Shown here: piece by piece, positions 15,301 to 22,409 of the stretch
Position numbering within the stretch: position 1 is the first letter of the stretch
Layout of the letters: every line of letters starts with the position of its first letter
Source of the DNA: Paenibacillus sp. PastM-3
Lineage (GTDB): Bacteria; Bacillota; Bacilli; Paenibacillales; Paenibacillaceae
Direction of reading: 5' to 3'
NCBI RefSeq assembly: GCF_029893965.1
Contig: NZ_JARXXP010000001.1
Location: 124,001-188,000 of the forward strand
Length of the DNA stretch: 64,000 nt
Position numbers and translations under genes: made by a program
Notes under the pieces: generated by a model
What the model saw: the letters and a program-made list of their open reading frames with translations, nothing else
What the model was told of the DNA's origin: nothing
Database searches by the model: none

Positions 15301-15805
15301 GCTGCATACCTTTACTTTCCCGAGGCAGAATGTAGAGCCTTATCTGTGCCTTGCCGACTTCCTGAAGCCGGTGGACAGCGGGGTAATGGATTATGTCGGC
15401 TTCCTGGTTGTAACGGCGGGACATGGAGTCCGTGAATTGTCAACCGAGCTGAAGGAGAAAGGGGATTATCTCCGCTCCCACGCCCTGCAGGCAGTCGCGC
15501 TGGAGGTAGCCGAAGGACTGGCCGAGCGTGTCCATCACATGATGCGGGATACATGGGGCTTCCCTGATCCGGCGGATATGACAATGAAGCAGCGGCACGG
15601 CGCCCGCTATCAGGGTATCCGTGTATCCTTCGGATATCCGGCCTGCCCGGACCTTGAGGATCAGGGGCCGCTGTTCAAGCTGATGAAGCCGGAGAACATC
15701 GGCGTTCAGCTTACAGACGGCTTCATGATGGAGCCGGAAGCCTCTGTCTCGGCGATGGTGTTTGCCCATCCGGAAGCACAGTATTTCAATGTGGAGAAGC
15801 AGTAG
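12368..15805 (+). CDS. metH: cobalamin-dependent methionine synthase
   Basis: Transfers a methyl group from 5-methyltetrahydrofolate to homocysteine via B12. 1145 residues, full length for Bacillales. GTG start at 12368 behind a G-rich ribosome binding site. Domains: homocysteine-binding (about 1-315, with zinc cysteines 290-291 in AGGCCGTTPD), pterin-binding (about 340-600, VGERTNVLGSRKFK), B12 cap (about 640-735) and Rossmann B12 domain with DVHDIGKN (His722 as lower axial cobalt ligand), and the S-adenosylmethionine activation domain (about 900-1145, RVSFGYPACPDLED). I looked for a SAM or cobalamin riboswitch in the 119-base leader and found none. It ends at a strong terminator. Confidence 0.97.
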   Translation: MAKYTLAESLQQRILILDGAMGTMIQQVPLTGEDFGGEELDGCNEMLVLTRPEVIQSIHEKYLEAGADLIETNTFGATSVVLAEYDIPQKAREINLEAARLARNAADKYDTPEHPRYVVGAMGPTTKTLSVTGGVTFQELVSSYQEQAVALIDGKVDALLLETSQDTLNVKAGSIGIRNAFEQTGIELPVMISGTIEPMGTTLAGQNIEAFYISLEHLKPISIGLNCATGPEFMRDHIRSLSEISSAAVSCYPNAGLPDENGNYHESPDSLARKLAGFAEKGWLNIAGGCCGTTPDHIRAMAEMITAYPPRQLNGTHPPALSGIEPVYVEDANRPYMVGERTNVLGSRKFKRLIVEGKYEEASEIARAQVKSGAQVIDVCVQDPDRDESEDIKKFLELVVKKVKVPLMIDTTDPKVIDLALQYCQGKAIINSINLEDGEEKFEHVTPLIHKYGAAIVVGTIDETGQAIKADDKLAVAKRSYDLLVNKYGLQPEDLIFDTLVFPVGTGDEQYIGSAKETIDGIRLIKEALPGVHTILGISNVSFGLPEAGREVLNSVFLYECTKAGLDYAIVNTEKVERYASIPEEERKLAEELIYNTNDETLAAFVAAFREKKVEKKEKISNLSLEERLASYVVEGTKEGLIPDLNEALTKDSPLEIINGPLMAGMSEVGRLFNNNELIVAEVLQSAEVMKASVAHLEQFMEKDETAVKGKIMLATVKGDVHDIGKNLVEIILSNNGYQIINLGIKVPPENIIEAFRREKADAIGLSGLLVKSAQQMVTTAQDLRSAGIDVPILVGGAALTRKFTKTRIRPEYDGLVLYAKDAMDGLDIANKLMNPLERVKLEEEVRQEAEAAVAVAPKQELPELTRAVRSKISADAPVFTPPDLERHILRNYPLGHIVPYVNMQMLLGHHLGLRGSVEAQLAAGDKRTVELKETVDDILHQAMVEGTIAPHAMYQFFPAQSRGNDILIYDPQDQSSVLHTFTFPRQNVEPYLCLADFLKPVDSGVMDYVGFLVVTAGHGVRELSTELKEKGDYLRSHALQAVALEVAEGLAERVHHMMRDTWGFPDPADMTMKQRHGARYQGIRVSFGYPACPDLEDQGPLFKLMKPENIGVQLTDGFMMEPEASVSAMVFAHPEAQYFNVEKQ

Positions 15806-15862
15806 TCTCCCGTATTGAACCTTTAACTTAGCGAAGGAGGAGAGATCCTTCTTCGGCAGCGG

Positions 15863-15887
15863 ACCTCCCGTAACCGGGAGGTTTTTT
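15863..15887 (+). terminator. intrinsic terminator of metH
   Basis: ACCTCCCG / CGGGAGGT with a short loop, then T5. Confidence 0.9.
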
Positions 15888-16012
15888 GCTGGTAATGTAA
15901 GGCTCTAGAAAGAAAATGTGCTTTCAGCGCCTAAAAAGGGTAAAATTCAGTTCAGAGACTAAGCGGCTACGGCTGCTGTGCATATTAAAGAGTGAAGAAG
16001 GGAGGATCTGGA

Positions 16013-16942
16013 ATGGAAATCTATTTTCTTGGCACCAATGCCGGAGTGCCTACAATACAGCGCAATGTAACCTCAGTGGCCCTCAGGCTGATGGAGGAAC
16101 GGCGCAGCTTCTGGATGTTCGATTGCGGGGAAGGGACACAGCATCAGGTGCTGCGGTCGCCGCTGCGGCTCGGCAAGCTGGAGAAGCTGTTCATTACCCA
16201 TCTGCACGGTGACCACCTGTTCGGCCTACCCGGCCTGTTGTCCAGCCGCGGCTATCAGGGAGGTACGGCCCCGCTGACGGTGTACGGGCCGCCAGGGCTG
16301 AAGGCTTTTCTGGATGTGTCCCTGTCAGTCAGCCAGTCCCGGGTTCCCTACAAGCTGGAGATTGTAGAGCATACGGGCGGACTGATCTTCGAGGATGACA
16401 CCTTCAAGGTAGAAGCGGGTCTGCTGGAGCACCGGATTGACAGCTACGGATACCGGGTAACAGAGAAGGACAGTCCCGGCAGCCTGAATACAGAACTGCT
16501 TCTGAGTTACGGGCTGAAGCCGGGCCCGTTGTACGGAAGACTGAAGAAGGGGGAGGATATCACGACTGAGGACGGAACAGTCGTCCGGGCGGCTGAGGTG
16601 ATCTGTGAGCCGAAGAAGGGGCGGATTGTAACTGTGCTGGGCGATACACGTCCATGCCCGGGCAGCCTGCCGCTGGCCCGGGGGGCGGATCTGATTATCC
16701 ATGAGGCAACCTTCGCCCATGATCTGGCGGATATGGCTTATCAGTATCATCACAGCACGGCTGCCCAGGCGGCGGAGCTGGCGAGTCAGGCGGGCGGCCG
16801 TGAGCTGCTGCTGACCCACTTCAGCTCACGTTATGTAACACAGGAGGAGCTGGCCCCGCTGCTGGCAGAGGCGCAGGCGATTTTCCCGCAGACTCTGCTG
16901 GCCGAGGAGTTCTGCACATTCCCGGTATACCGGAGAAAGTAA
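16013..16942 (+). CDS. rnz: ribonuclease Z
   Basis: Zinc endonuclease that removes 3' trailers from tRNA precursors. The start at 16013 (MEIYFLGTNAGVPTIQRNVT) is preceded by GGGAGGA; an in-frame GTG at 15992 lacks such a site. 309 residues, normal for the family. Metallo-beta-lactamase motif THLHGDHLFGLPG supplies His63, His65, Asp67 and His68. Later metal ligands are the Asp in VLGDTRPC and the His in LLLTHFSSRY. An exosite region lies between (GLKPGPLYGRLKKG). Single gene between metH and a 330-base spacer. Confidence 0.95.
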   Translation: MEIYFLGTNAGVPTIQRNVTSVALRLMEERRSFWMFDCGEGTQHQVLRSPLRLGKLEKLFITHLHGDHLFGLPGLLSSRGYQGGTAPLTVYGPPGLKAFLDVSLSVSQSRVPYKLEIVEHTGGLIFEDDTFKVEAGLLEHRIDSYGYRVTEKDSPGSLNTELLLSYGLKPGPLYGRLKKGEDITTEDGTVVRAAEVICEPKKGRIVTVLGDTRPCPGSLPLARGADLIIHEATFAHDLADMAYQYHHSTAAQAAELASQAGGRELLLTHFSSRYVTQEELAPLLAEAQAIFPQTLLAEEFCTFPVYRRK

Positions 16943-16956
16943 GCGGACGTTAGGGA

Positions 16957-16991
16957 CGGAAAATAACCGGGGAAATCAAAATTATTTTCCG
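16957..16991 (+). terminator. possible rnz terminator hairpin
   Basis: CGGAAAATAA / TTATTTTCCG is a perfect 10-bp inverted repeat with a 15-base loop, 15 bases after the rnz stop. No U tract follows, so terminator function is uncertain. Confidence 0.4.
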
Positions 16992-17195
16992 GGAAAGCGC
17001 AGGAAATGACAGAGAGCTGTCAAAAAAACACCGTCACTGCAGCCGTTCGCTAACGTTCGACCGAGTGCGTTAAATTTTAAGTAAAGAGATGCCGTTTACT
17101 CTACGAAGCAGTGGAGATTATGACGAAACCGGGACGGCGCTGAGGGGCTAATGGTACATTGTGACTAGTGTTATCCTCGGGCAAAAGCAGCGGTT

Positions 17196-17225
17196 TTGAG
17201 CTGTCTAGCCCAATTTAATTATATT
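17196..17225 (+). promoter_or_regulatory. probable promoter of the repair-gene run
   Basis: TTGAGC, 18-bp spacer, TATATT, about 50 bases upstream of the first gene. Confidence 0.45.
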
Positions 17226-17273
17226 AATAATTAATGACGTTAATGAAAAATCAAGGAAGAAGGAGGCTGCTGT

Positions 17274-18062
17274 ATGAAGAATATCGGAGGCTTGCTGATA
17301 GATCTGGACGGAACGCTGTTTCACGGCGGGCAGATGATACCCGGGGCGGATAAGCTGATCGAAGGGCTGCGGACGGCAGGAATTCCTTTTTTATTCGTAA
17401 CGAATAATTCGTCACGGACAGCGGCCGGCGTGGCTGCGCATTTGCGGGGAATGGGGATTGCGGCAAAGCCGGAGGAGGTGTGTACCTCGTCGCTTGCGGC
17501 TGCGCGTTATATCGCCGGGGAATTACCGGAGGCACGGGTGGCGATACTTGGGGAAGAGGGACTGATTGATGCCTGTGCGGCGGCAGGCCTGAAGATTGTT
17601 GAAGATGATCCGCAGTATGTCGTTCAGGGCATTTATAGAGCTTTTACATATGATTCACTTGCAAGGGCTTCCCGCTGGATTATGGGCGGGGCAAAGTTCG
17701 TGCTGACCAATCCGGATTTAATGCTCCCGTCGGATGACGGGGTTATGCCCGGAGCAGGGACGATTGGCGCTGCAATTGAGGCGGCAAGCGGTGTTGCACC
17801 GGTGGTGATCGGCAAGCCGGAAGCGCACCTGATTACCTTTGCGGCGTCTATACTTGGTATCAAACCGGAAGAAGCGGTTGTGGTCGGGGATAATATGCGG
17901 ACAGATATTTCGGCAGGAGTGAATGCCGGCTGCAGGACGGTGCTTGTGCTGACAGGCCTGACTACAGCGGAGAATCTGGAGCATTATAAAACCGTTACAG
18001 GTGTGACTCCTGACGAAATTTGCAGTGATTTAGCTGAACTTAGGGCAATGCTCGGTGTATAA
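17274..18062 (+). CDS. HAD-IIA family phosphatase (NagD/AraL-like)
   Basis: A 262-residue sugar-phosphatase-like HAD hydrolase. Motif I is LLIDLDGTLFHGG (Asp10, Asp12). Motif II is FLFVTNNSSR, typical of the NagD/AraL/p-nitrophenylphosphatase subfamily. Motif III is VIGKPEAHL, and motif IV is VVVGDNMRTDISAG. The cap is of the C2 type between motifs II and III. The start at 17274 has AAGGAGG seven bases upstream. It is first in a co-directional run with the Fpg-type glycosylase 47 bases downstream. The substrate cannot be predicted; broad sugar phosphate or housecleaning activity is common in this group. Confidence 0.92.
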   Translation: MKNIGGLLIDLDGTLFHGGQMIPGADKLIEGLRTAGIPFLFVTNNSSRTAAGVAAHLRGMGIAAKPEEVCTSSLAAARYIAGELPEARVAILGEEGLIDACAAAGLKIVEDDPQYVVQGIYRAFTYDSLARASRWIMGGAKFVLTNPDLMLPSDDGVMPGAGTIGAAIEAASGVAPVVIGKPEAHLITFAASILGIKPEEAVVVGDNMRTDISAGVNAGCRTVLVLTGLTTAENLEHYKTVTGVTPDEICSDLAELRAMLGV

Positions 18063-18109
18063 TGGCAAAGGTGTGAGTTTTTTTACCAACCTCGAAGGGA
18101 CGATGATCA

Positions 18110-18925
18110 ATGCCGGAATTGCCGGAAATGGAGAACTACAGAAGGCTGCTTAGCCAGCATCTTATAAATGTACCGATTACGGGTGTGACCGTAAACCGCG
18201 AGAAAACGATCAATATGGAGGCGGAAGCCTTCAAGAATGCCCTGCTTGGTGCCCGTATTGTATTTGTGGAGCGCCGGGCGAAGCATATTCTGTTCCATCT
18301 GCATGACGGGCGCAGGCTGCTGCTGCATCTGATGCTGGGCGGGCTGCTGTATTACGGGACAGAGGACGAGCGTCCGGACCGGACTACCCAGGTGGAGCTG
18401 GCCTTCGGTGACAAGATCCTGTATTTCATGGGACTGCGCCTGGGGTATCTGCACCTGCTGTCGGTGAAGGAGAGCGAGGCGGCGATGGGCAAGCTGGGAC
18501 CGGAGCTGCTGGACCGCCGGATGACGGCGGAACGGTTTGCGGCGCTGCTGAAAGGACGCAGAGGTGCGCTTAAGACCCTGCTTGTGAACCAGCAGGCGAT
18601 GGCCGGCATCGGCAATTGCTATGCGGATGAAATTGCTTTTGATGCAAGGCTGCTGCCGTCGGCCCTGGTGCAGAATCTGTCCCCGGAGGCCGTTAAGCGC
18701 CTGTATGACAGTGTGCGCAAGGTACTGACGGAAGCGACCGAAATCGGCGGATACATGGAAATACCGTTTATGGCCGGCGACACCGTAACCGGCTCGTATA
18801 ATGACCAGTGTAAAGTGTATGACCGTGAAGGTGAACCGTGCCTGCGCGGCGGGGGAAACATTGTTAAAGTTGAGCTGTCCGGCCGCAAGGTGTTCTACTG
18901 CCCGGACTGCCAGCATGAAGGATAG
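18110..18925 (+). CDS. Fpg/Nei family DNA glycosylase
   Basis: Bifunctional base excision glycosylase/AP lyase family. 271 residues. The N-terminus MPELPEMENY provides the catalytic Pro2 and Glu3 after Met removal, and Lys58 in RRAKHI corresponds to the conserved catalytic Lys. The H2TH region lies near LLVNQQAMAGIGNCYADEI. A C-terminal zinc finger has Cys234, Cys244, Cys264 and Cys267 with the lesion-contacting Arg259 in SGRKVFYCPDC. Whether it is functionally MutM-like (8-oxoG) or Nei-like is not certain, as the sequence differs from the main MutM (for example HLMLGGLLYYG). It overlaps the Nfo-type gene by 11 bases: base removal followed by AP site cleavage in one operon. Confidence 0.93.
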   Translation: MPELPEMENYRRLLSQHLINVPITGVTVNREKTINMEAEAFKNALLGARIVFVERRAKHILFHLHDGRRLLLHLMLGGLLYYGTEDERPDRTTQVELAFGDKILYFMGLRLGYLHLLSVKESEAAMGKLGPELLDRRMTAERFAALLKGRRGALKTLLVNQQAMAGIGNCYADEIAFDARLLPSALVQNLSPEAVKRLYDSVRKVLTEATEIGGYMEIPFMAGDTVTGSYNDQCKVYDREGEPCLRGGGNIVKVELSGRKVFYCPDCQHEG

Positions 18926-19763
18926 CCCCAAAATCGGGGCGCATGTCAGCATCCGCGGCGGATACGGCCGTGCGGCCCGGTTCGCCTGGGAGAGCGGTGC
19001 AGCATGCTTTCAGTATTTTCCGAAGAACCCGCGCAGCCTGAAGCTGAAGCCGCTTGATGTGCGGGATGCAGAGGATTGTGCGGACTTTTGCCGCAAGCAT
19101 CAGATGGTGTCCATTGCCCATACCCCTTATCCAACCAATATGGCTGCCGGTGCTTCCCCAAGAAAGGTTATTGTGGAGTCACTGCGCAACGATCTGGAGA
19201 TCGCCGAAGCCTGCGGCTCACTGGGCATTGTTGTGCATTTCGGAACCTTCGGCACGCTTGAGCCGTTACAAGGTTACCAAAATATTATACAATGTATGAA
19301 TGAAACGCTTGATTCATGGGAGGGCCGTGCCAAGCTGCTGATTGAGAACCAGGCCGGCAATCACGGGCGTGAAGGCATGACGCTGGAAGAGCTGGTCAAG
19401 GTCCGCGAGCTTAGCCGTTATCCCGGGAAGATCGGCTTCTGCTTCGATACCTGCCATGCTTTTGCCGCAGGGATCTGGAACCCTGAACAGACAGAGGACC
19501 TGCTGGGGCGGGGAACAGAGCTAGGGTACTGGCCTCATCTTGTGGCGGTTCATCTGAATGATTCCGTGTTTCCTTACGGGCTGCGCAGGGACAGGCATGC
19601 TGGTATCGGGCAAGGGCATATCGGTGAAGAGAAGCTTCGGGAGCTGATGCTCACAGCACCTTTTCGCCGGGCGGCAGTCGCCATGGAGACAGCCAAAGGG
19701 TCTGATGGCACCCACCGCGGTGAGATTGCCGCTGTACGGAAATGGTATGAAGCGGAGGGTTAG
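18915..19763 (+). CDS. nfo: endonuclease IV (Nfo family AP endonuclease)
   Basis: A 282-residue TIM-barrel enzyme that cuts at abasic sites and repairs 3' blocked ends. The start ATG at 18915 lies within the end of the glycosylase gene. Zinc ligands of the family are visible in KIGAHVSIRGG, VVHFGTF, LIENQAG, CFDTCHAFAAG, AVHLNDS, DRHAGIGQGHIG and AMETAKG. Its N-terminal 35 residues are slightly shorter than typical, but the barrel is complete. Placed directly after an Fpg/Nei glycosylase and 2 bases before a cREC gene, it forms a compact base excision repair module. Confidence 0.95.
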   Translation: MKDSPKIGAHVSIRGGYGRAARFAWESGAACFQYFPKNPRSLKLKPLDVRDAEDCADFCRKHQMVSIAHTPYPTNMAAGASPRKVIVESLRNDLEIAEACGSLGIVVHFGTFGTLEPLQGYQNIIQCMNETLDSWEGRAKLLIENQAGNHGREGMTLEELVKVRELSRYPGKIGFCFDTCHAFAAGIWNPEQTEDLLGRGTELGYWPHLVAVHLNDSVFPYGLRRDRHAGIGQGHIGEEKLRELMLTAPFRRAAVAMETAKGSDGTHRGEIAAVRKWYEAEG

Positions 19764-19765
19764 CC

Positions 19766-20110
19766 GTGATTAACATATTTATGGATGATTGCCGCAAGCG
19801 GCCTGTGGGTTTTGCGCTGGCAAGAACGACAGAGGAATGCCTGCTGCTCCTGCGGGAGTGTGAGGTCAATATTCTGTCTCTGGATTATGATATGGGACCG
19901 GAGGATTACAGCGGGGATGAAGTGGCAAGGCGGATCGTGCTGGAAGGGTTGTATCCGCGCGAAATCTATCTGCACAGCTCAAGTTCCGCGGGCCGAAAAG
20001 CTATGTATGAACTGCTCTATTCCGCAGTACCTGCAGGGACCGAGCTGCATAATGGCCCGCCAGATCATGAGCTGCTGGCAGAAATTGCTACAGGAGTGAC
20101 TGCAATATGA
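19766..20110 (+). CDS. cREC (cyclic-phosphate processing receiver-like) domain protein
   Basis: A 114-residue protein with GTG start at 19766, two bases after nfo. The receiver-like pattern MINIFMDDCRKRPVGFALAR (acidic pair Asp7-Asp8), ILSLDYDMGPEDYSGDE (Asp40, Asp42) and REIYLHSSSSAGRKAMYELL matches the cREC family as I remember it: a single receiver-like domain proposed to process cyclic phosphates in RNA or nucleotide repair contexts. It lacks an output domain and is not a classical response regulator. It overlaps the next gene by 4 bases. Its place after fpg-nfo suggests a nucleic acid repair setting; this function is inferred. Confidence 0.75.
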   Translation: MINIFMDDCRKRPVGFALARTTEECLLLLRECEVNILSLDYDMGPEDYSGDEVARRIVLEGLYPREIYLHSSSSAGRKAMYELLYSAVPAGTELHNGPPDHELLAEIATGVTAI

Positions 20111-20439
20111 AGGTATTTAAGCAGATGAATGAACAGGAGCTGACGTTAGCGCTGGAGCAGCCTGGCGAACCGCTGGTAGTCTTTCTGCATACGCCGTTGT
20201 GCGGGACCTGCAAAGCCGCCCGCCGCATGCTGGAGGTGGCAGCGCATCTGCTGCCTCCCGGCCTCCTGATTGCGGAAGCCAATGTGAACATGCTTCCGGG
20301 GATCGTCAGCCGCTACCGCATATCAAGTGTGCCGGCGCTGATGACAGCCGGGGCAGACCGGACTGGCGGGCCGGAAATTCTGTATTCGATGGGCTCTGTA
20401 GAGCAGATGCTGGATTACATAAGGAGAGTGGCCTCATAA
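20107..20439 (+). CDS. thioredoxin-like protein
   Basis: A 110-residue cytoplasmic thioredoxin-fold protein, coupled to the upstream gene by an ATGA overlap. The active-site motif is CGTC (Cys32, Cys35) in TPLCGTCKAARR; the cis-Pro follows in RISSVPALM. The CGTC motif with a preceding Pro-Leu, rather than the WCGPC of thioredoxin, is typical of the small YtpP/YdbP-like proteins of Bacillales. Likely a thiol-disulfide exchange protein with a special partner; the target is unknown. Confidence 0.88.
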   Translation: MKVFKQMNEQELTLALEQPGEPLVVFLHTPLCGTCKAARRMLEVAAHLLPPGLLIAEANVNMLPGIVSRYRISSVPALMTAGADRTGGPEILYSMGSVEQMLDYIRRVAS

Positions 20440-21216
20440 ATGATATCATTACAACATCTTACCCTGCGGAGAGAGCAAAGCCTGATTCTTGATGATGTAT
20501 CCCTGGATATGAAGCCGGGTGAAAACTGGGTCATCCTGGGACGGAACGGCTCCGGCAAAACAACGATTCTCGAAATGATGACAGGCTATCTGTTCCCGAG
20601 CAGCGGATCGGTCGAAGTGCTCGGATACAAGTTCGGACAGTGCGATGTCCGTGAAGTGCGCAAGGAAATCGGTTATATCGGACCATCCCTGATGGAAAAG
20701 CTGTCACTGAGTGATCCCGTCTGGGAGGTGGTGGCTACGGGTGCCTATGCTTACCTCCGCTTCTATCAGGCGATTCCGCAGCAGGTGAAGGAGCAGGCGA
20801 TCAAATTGCTTGAAGATATGAATCTGGGCGGGCTGGCCTATCATCCGTTCGGCACCCTGTCCCAGGGTGAGCGCAAGAAGGCGATGCTGGCCAGATGCCT
20901 GATAGCTGAACCGAAGCTGCTCATTATGGACGAGCCTTGCGCCGGTCTTGACCTGTATGAACGGGAGAAAATGCTTGCGGAAGTTGACAAGCTAAAGCAG
21001 CGCAATGTTTCGGTCGTCTATGTTACCCATCACGTTGAAGAGATCGTACCGCTCTTTACTCATGTGGCGCTGATCCGTGACGGCAAGCTGGCCGGCTCCG
21101 GACCCAAAGAAGAAGTATTAACAAAGGAAATGATCATGGCTACATTTGATATTCCTGTGGATGTTGAATGGGATGGCGGTCGTCCCTGGATAAAAATCAG
21201 ACCTGGAGGCAATTGA
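20440..21216 (+). CDS. orphan ABC transporter ATP-binding protein
   Basis: 258 residues with start directly after the preceding stop. Walker A GRNGSGKT (34-41), signature LSQGERKK, Walker B KLLIMDEP, switch His in VTHHVEE. Build and size resemble the YlmA/ModF-like single ATPases, with the VLGYKFGQCDVREVRKEIGY insertion typical of those. No membrane permease gene is adjacent, so it either partners a permease elsewhere or acts in a soluble role. Co-expressed with repair and RNA-methylation genes by spacing. Confidence 0.9.
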   Translation: MISLQHLTLRREQSLILDDVSLDMKPGENWVILGRNGSGKTTILEMMTGYLFPSSGSVEVLGYKFGQCDVREVRKEIGYIGPSLMEKLSLSDPVWEVVATGAYAYLRFYQAIPQQVKEQAIKLLEDMNLGGLAYHPFGTLSQGERKKAMLARCLIAEPKLLIMDEPCAGLDLYEREKMLAEVDKLKQRNVSVVYVTHHVEEIVPLFTHVALIRDGKLAGSGPKEEVLTKEMIMATFDIPVDVEWDGGRPWIKIRPGGN

Positions 21217-21217
21217 T

Positions 21218-22285
21218 TTGAACGATTTAACACAAGAAACCGGAGCGCAGGCTGCTGCTCCTGAAGATAAAATCCTGTCCCGCTATATCTGCACCGCCAA
21301 TCACGGCTTTGCCCCCTATGCCCAGGAGGAGCTTCGCCGTCTGTTCGGGGCGGTGAAGAGCACGCTGCTGCTGCCGGGCGAGATTTTTCTCGCTACGCTG
21401 GAGGGCGAACCTGCTGATATAGCAGAGGCGCTGAGCAGTAATCCGCCCATCTTCCTACGGCATATCCAGCCGGTCCAATTTCAGGACCAGGGCGATATGT
21501 CTGCGTTGGAGCGGCTGGCAGTTTATCTGAGCCGGCGCAGTGAGCTGGAGGGCCAAAAGGTGTCCCTGCACGTCCGCAAGGGTACCGCTTCCTTCTGGCC
21601 GGATAGTCCGGGTGAGCTGCGGGAGTGGCTGCAGGAGCGGCTTTCGAACCTGGAAGCAGACTTTACTGTACAGGAGCCTTCCTGGATTATTTCCGTTTAT
21701 GCGGACGGAGATGCGCTGTATGCCGGGGTCTCCCGGCCGGAAGATAACCTGTCCAGCTGGAACGGCGGGATGATCCGCTTCCGCAAGGAGGACGGGCAGA
21801 TCTCGCGGGCCAAGTTCAAGCTGATGGAAGCCGAAAAGGAATTTGCCATTCCGTTCTCAAGCTTCCGCAATGCTGTGGATATCGGCGCTTCGCCCGGCGG
21901 CTGGACTTCGTTCCTGCTGAAACGCGGCCTGAAGGTTACAGCGATCGATCCGGCGCTGATGCATGAATCGCTCCGCAATCAGCGTAACCTGAAGATTCTG
22001 CGCAAGAATGCCGGCGAAGTCAAATTCAGTGACAATGAATTTGATCTGCTGGTATGTGATATGAGCTGGAGTCCCAAGCTGATGGCTAAGCTCGTCACGG
22101 GTCTGCTGCACAGTCTCGCACCGGGCGGAACGGCCGTAGTCACCGTGAAGCTGATGCACAAGAAGCCTATGGCAGTGATCAAGGAGATCATCGCCATGTT
22201 CGAAGGGGAACGGATGCAGCTCCAGCGGGCAAAACAGCTGTTCCATAACCGGGATGAAATAACACTTTATATGATTAAGTATTAA
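21218..22285 (+). CDS. RlmM-like SAM-dependent rRNA methyltransferase
   Basis: 355 residues, TTG start at 21218 with GGAGG eight bases upstream and one base after the ABC gene stop. A THUMP-like N-terminal part (about 20-175) is followed by an RrmJ/FtsJ-type Rossmann domain: DIGASPGGWTS (221-231), VTAIDPALM, LLVCDMSWSP and a VTVKLMHKK motif supplying the Lys of the FtsJ K-D-K tetrad. The arrangement matches RlmM (2'-O-methylation of C2498 of 23S rRNA in E. coli); the exact target in this organism is not established. It ends the run at a strong terminator. Confidence 0.85.
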   Translation: MNDLTQETGAQAAAPEDKILSRYICTANHGFAPYAQEELRRLFGAVKSTLLLPGEIFLATLEGEPADIAEALSSNPPIFLRHIQPVQFQDQGDMSALERLAVYLSRRSELEGQKVSLHVRKGTASFWPDSPGELREWLQERLSNLEADFTVQEPSWIISVYADGDALYAGVSRPEDNLSSWNGGMIRFRKEDGQISRAKFKLMEAEKEFAIPFSSFRNAVDIGASPGGWTSFLLKRGLKVTAIDPALMHESLRNQRNLKILRKNAGEVKFSDNEFDLLVCDMSWSPKLMAKLVTGLLHSLAPGGTAVVTVKLMHKKPMAVIKEIIAMFEGERMQLQRAKQLFHNRDEITLYMIKY

Positions 22286-22311
22286 TGCAATTAAACAGTG
22301 TAATGAACTGG

Positions 22312-22381
22312 GAAAGCCTCCCGTTGTCTGCGCCGCCGGCCTTGTGCCGGCCCGGCTGCAGCGCGGGAGGCTTTCTTTTTT
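22312..22381 (+). terminator. terminator of the repair-gene run
   Basis: GAAAGCCTCCCG pairs with CGGGAGGCTTTC around a branched GC-rich loop, followed by T6. Confidence 0.85.
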
Positions 22382-22409
22382 ATAATCCAAATCGAAGGGG
22401 AGACGGGGA

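Larger units (their letters stand above)
16943..17273. other. 331-bp spacer between rnz and the repair-gene run
   Basis: No gene seen on either strand. It holds a perfect 10-bp inverted repeat at 16957-16991 and a probable promoter at 17196-17225; the rest shows no recognisable signal. Confidence 0.6.

Noticed and set aside
14444..15424. A 326-codon minus-strand open frame opposite metH
   Set aside because: Antisense shadow without ribosome binding site.
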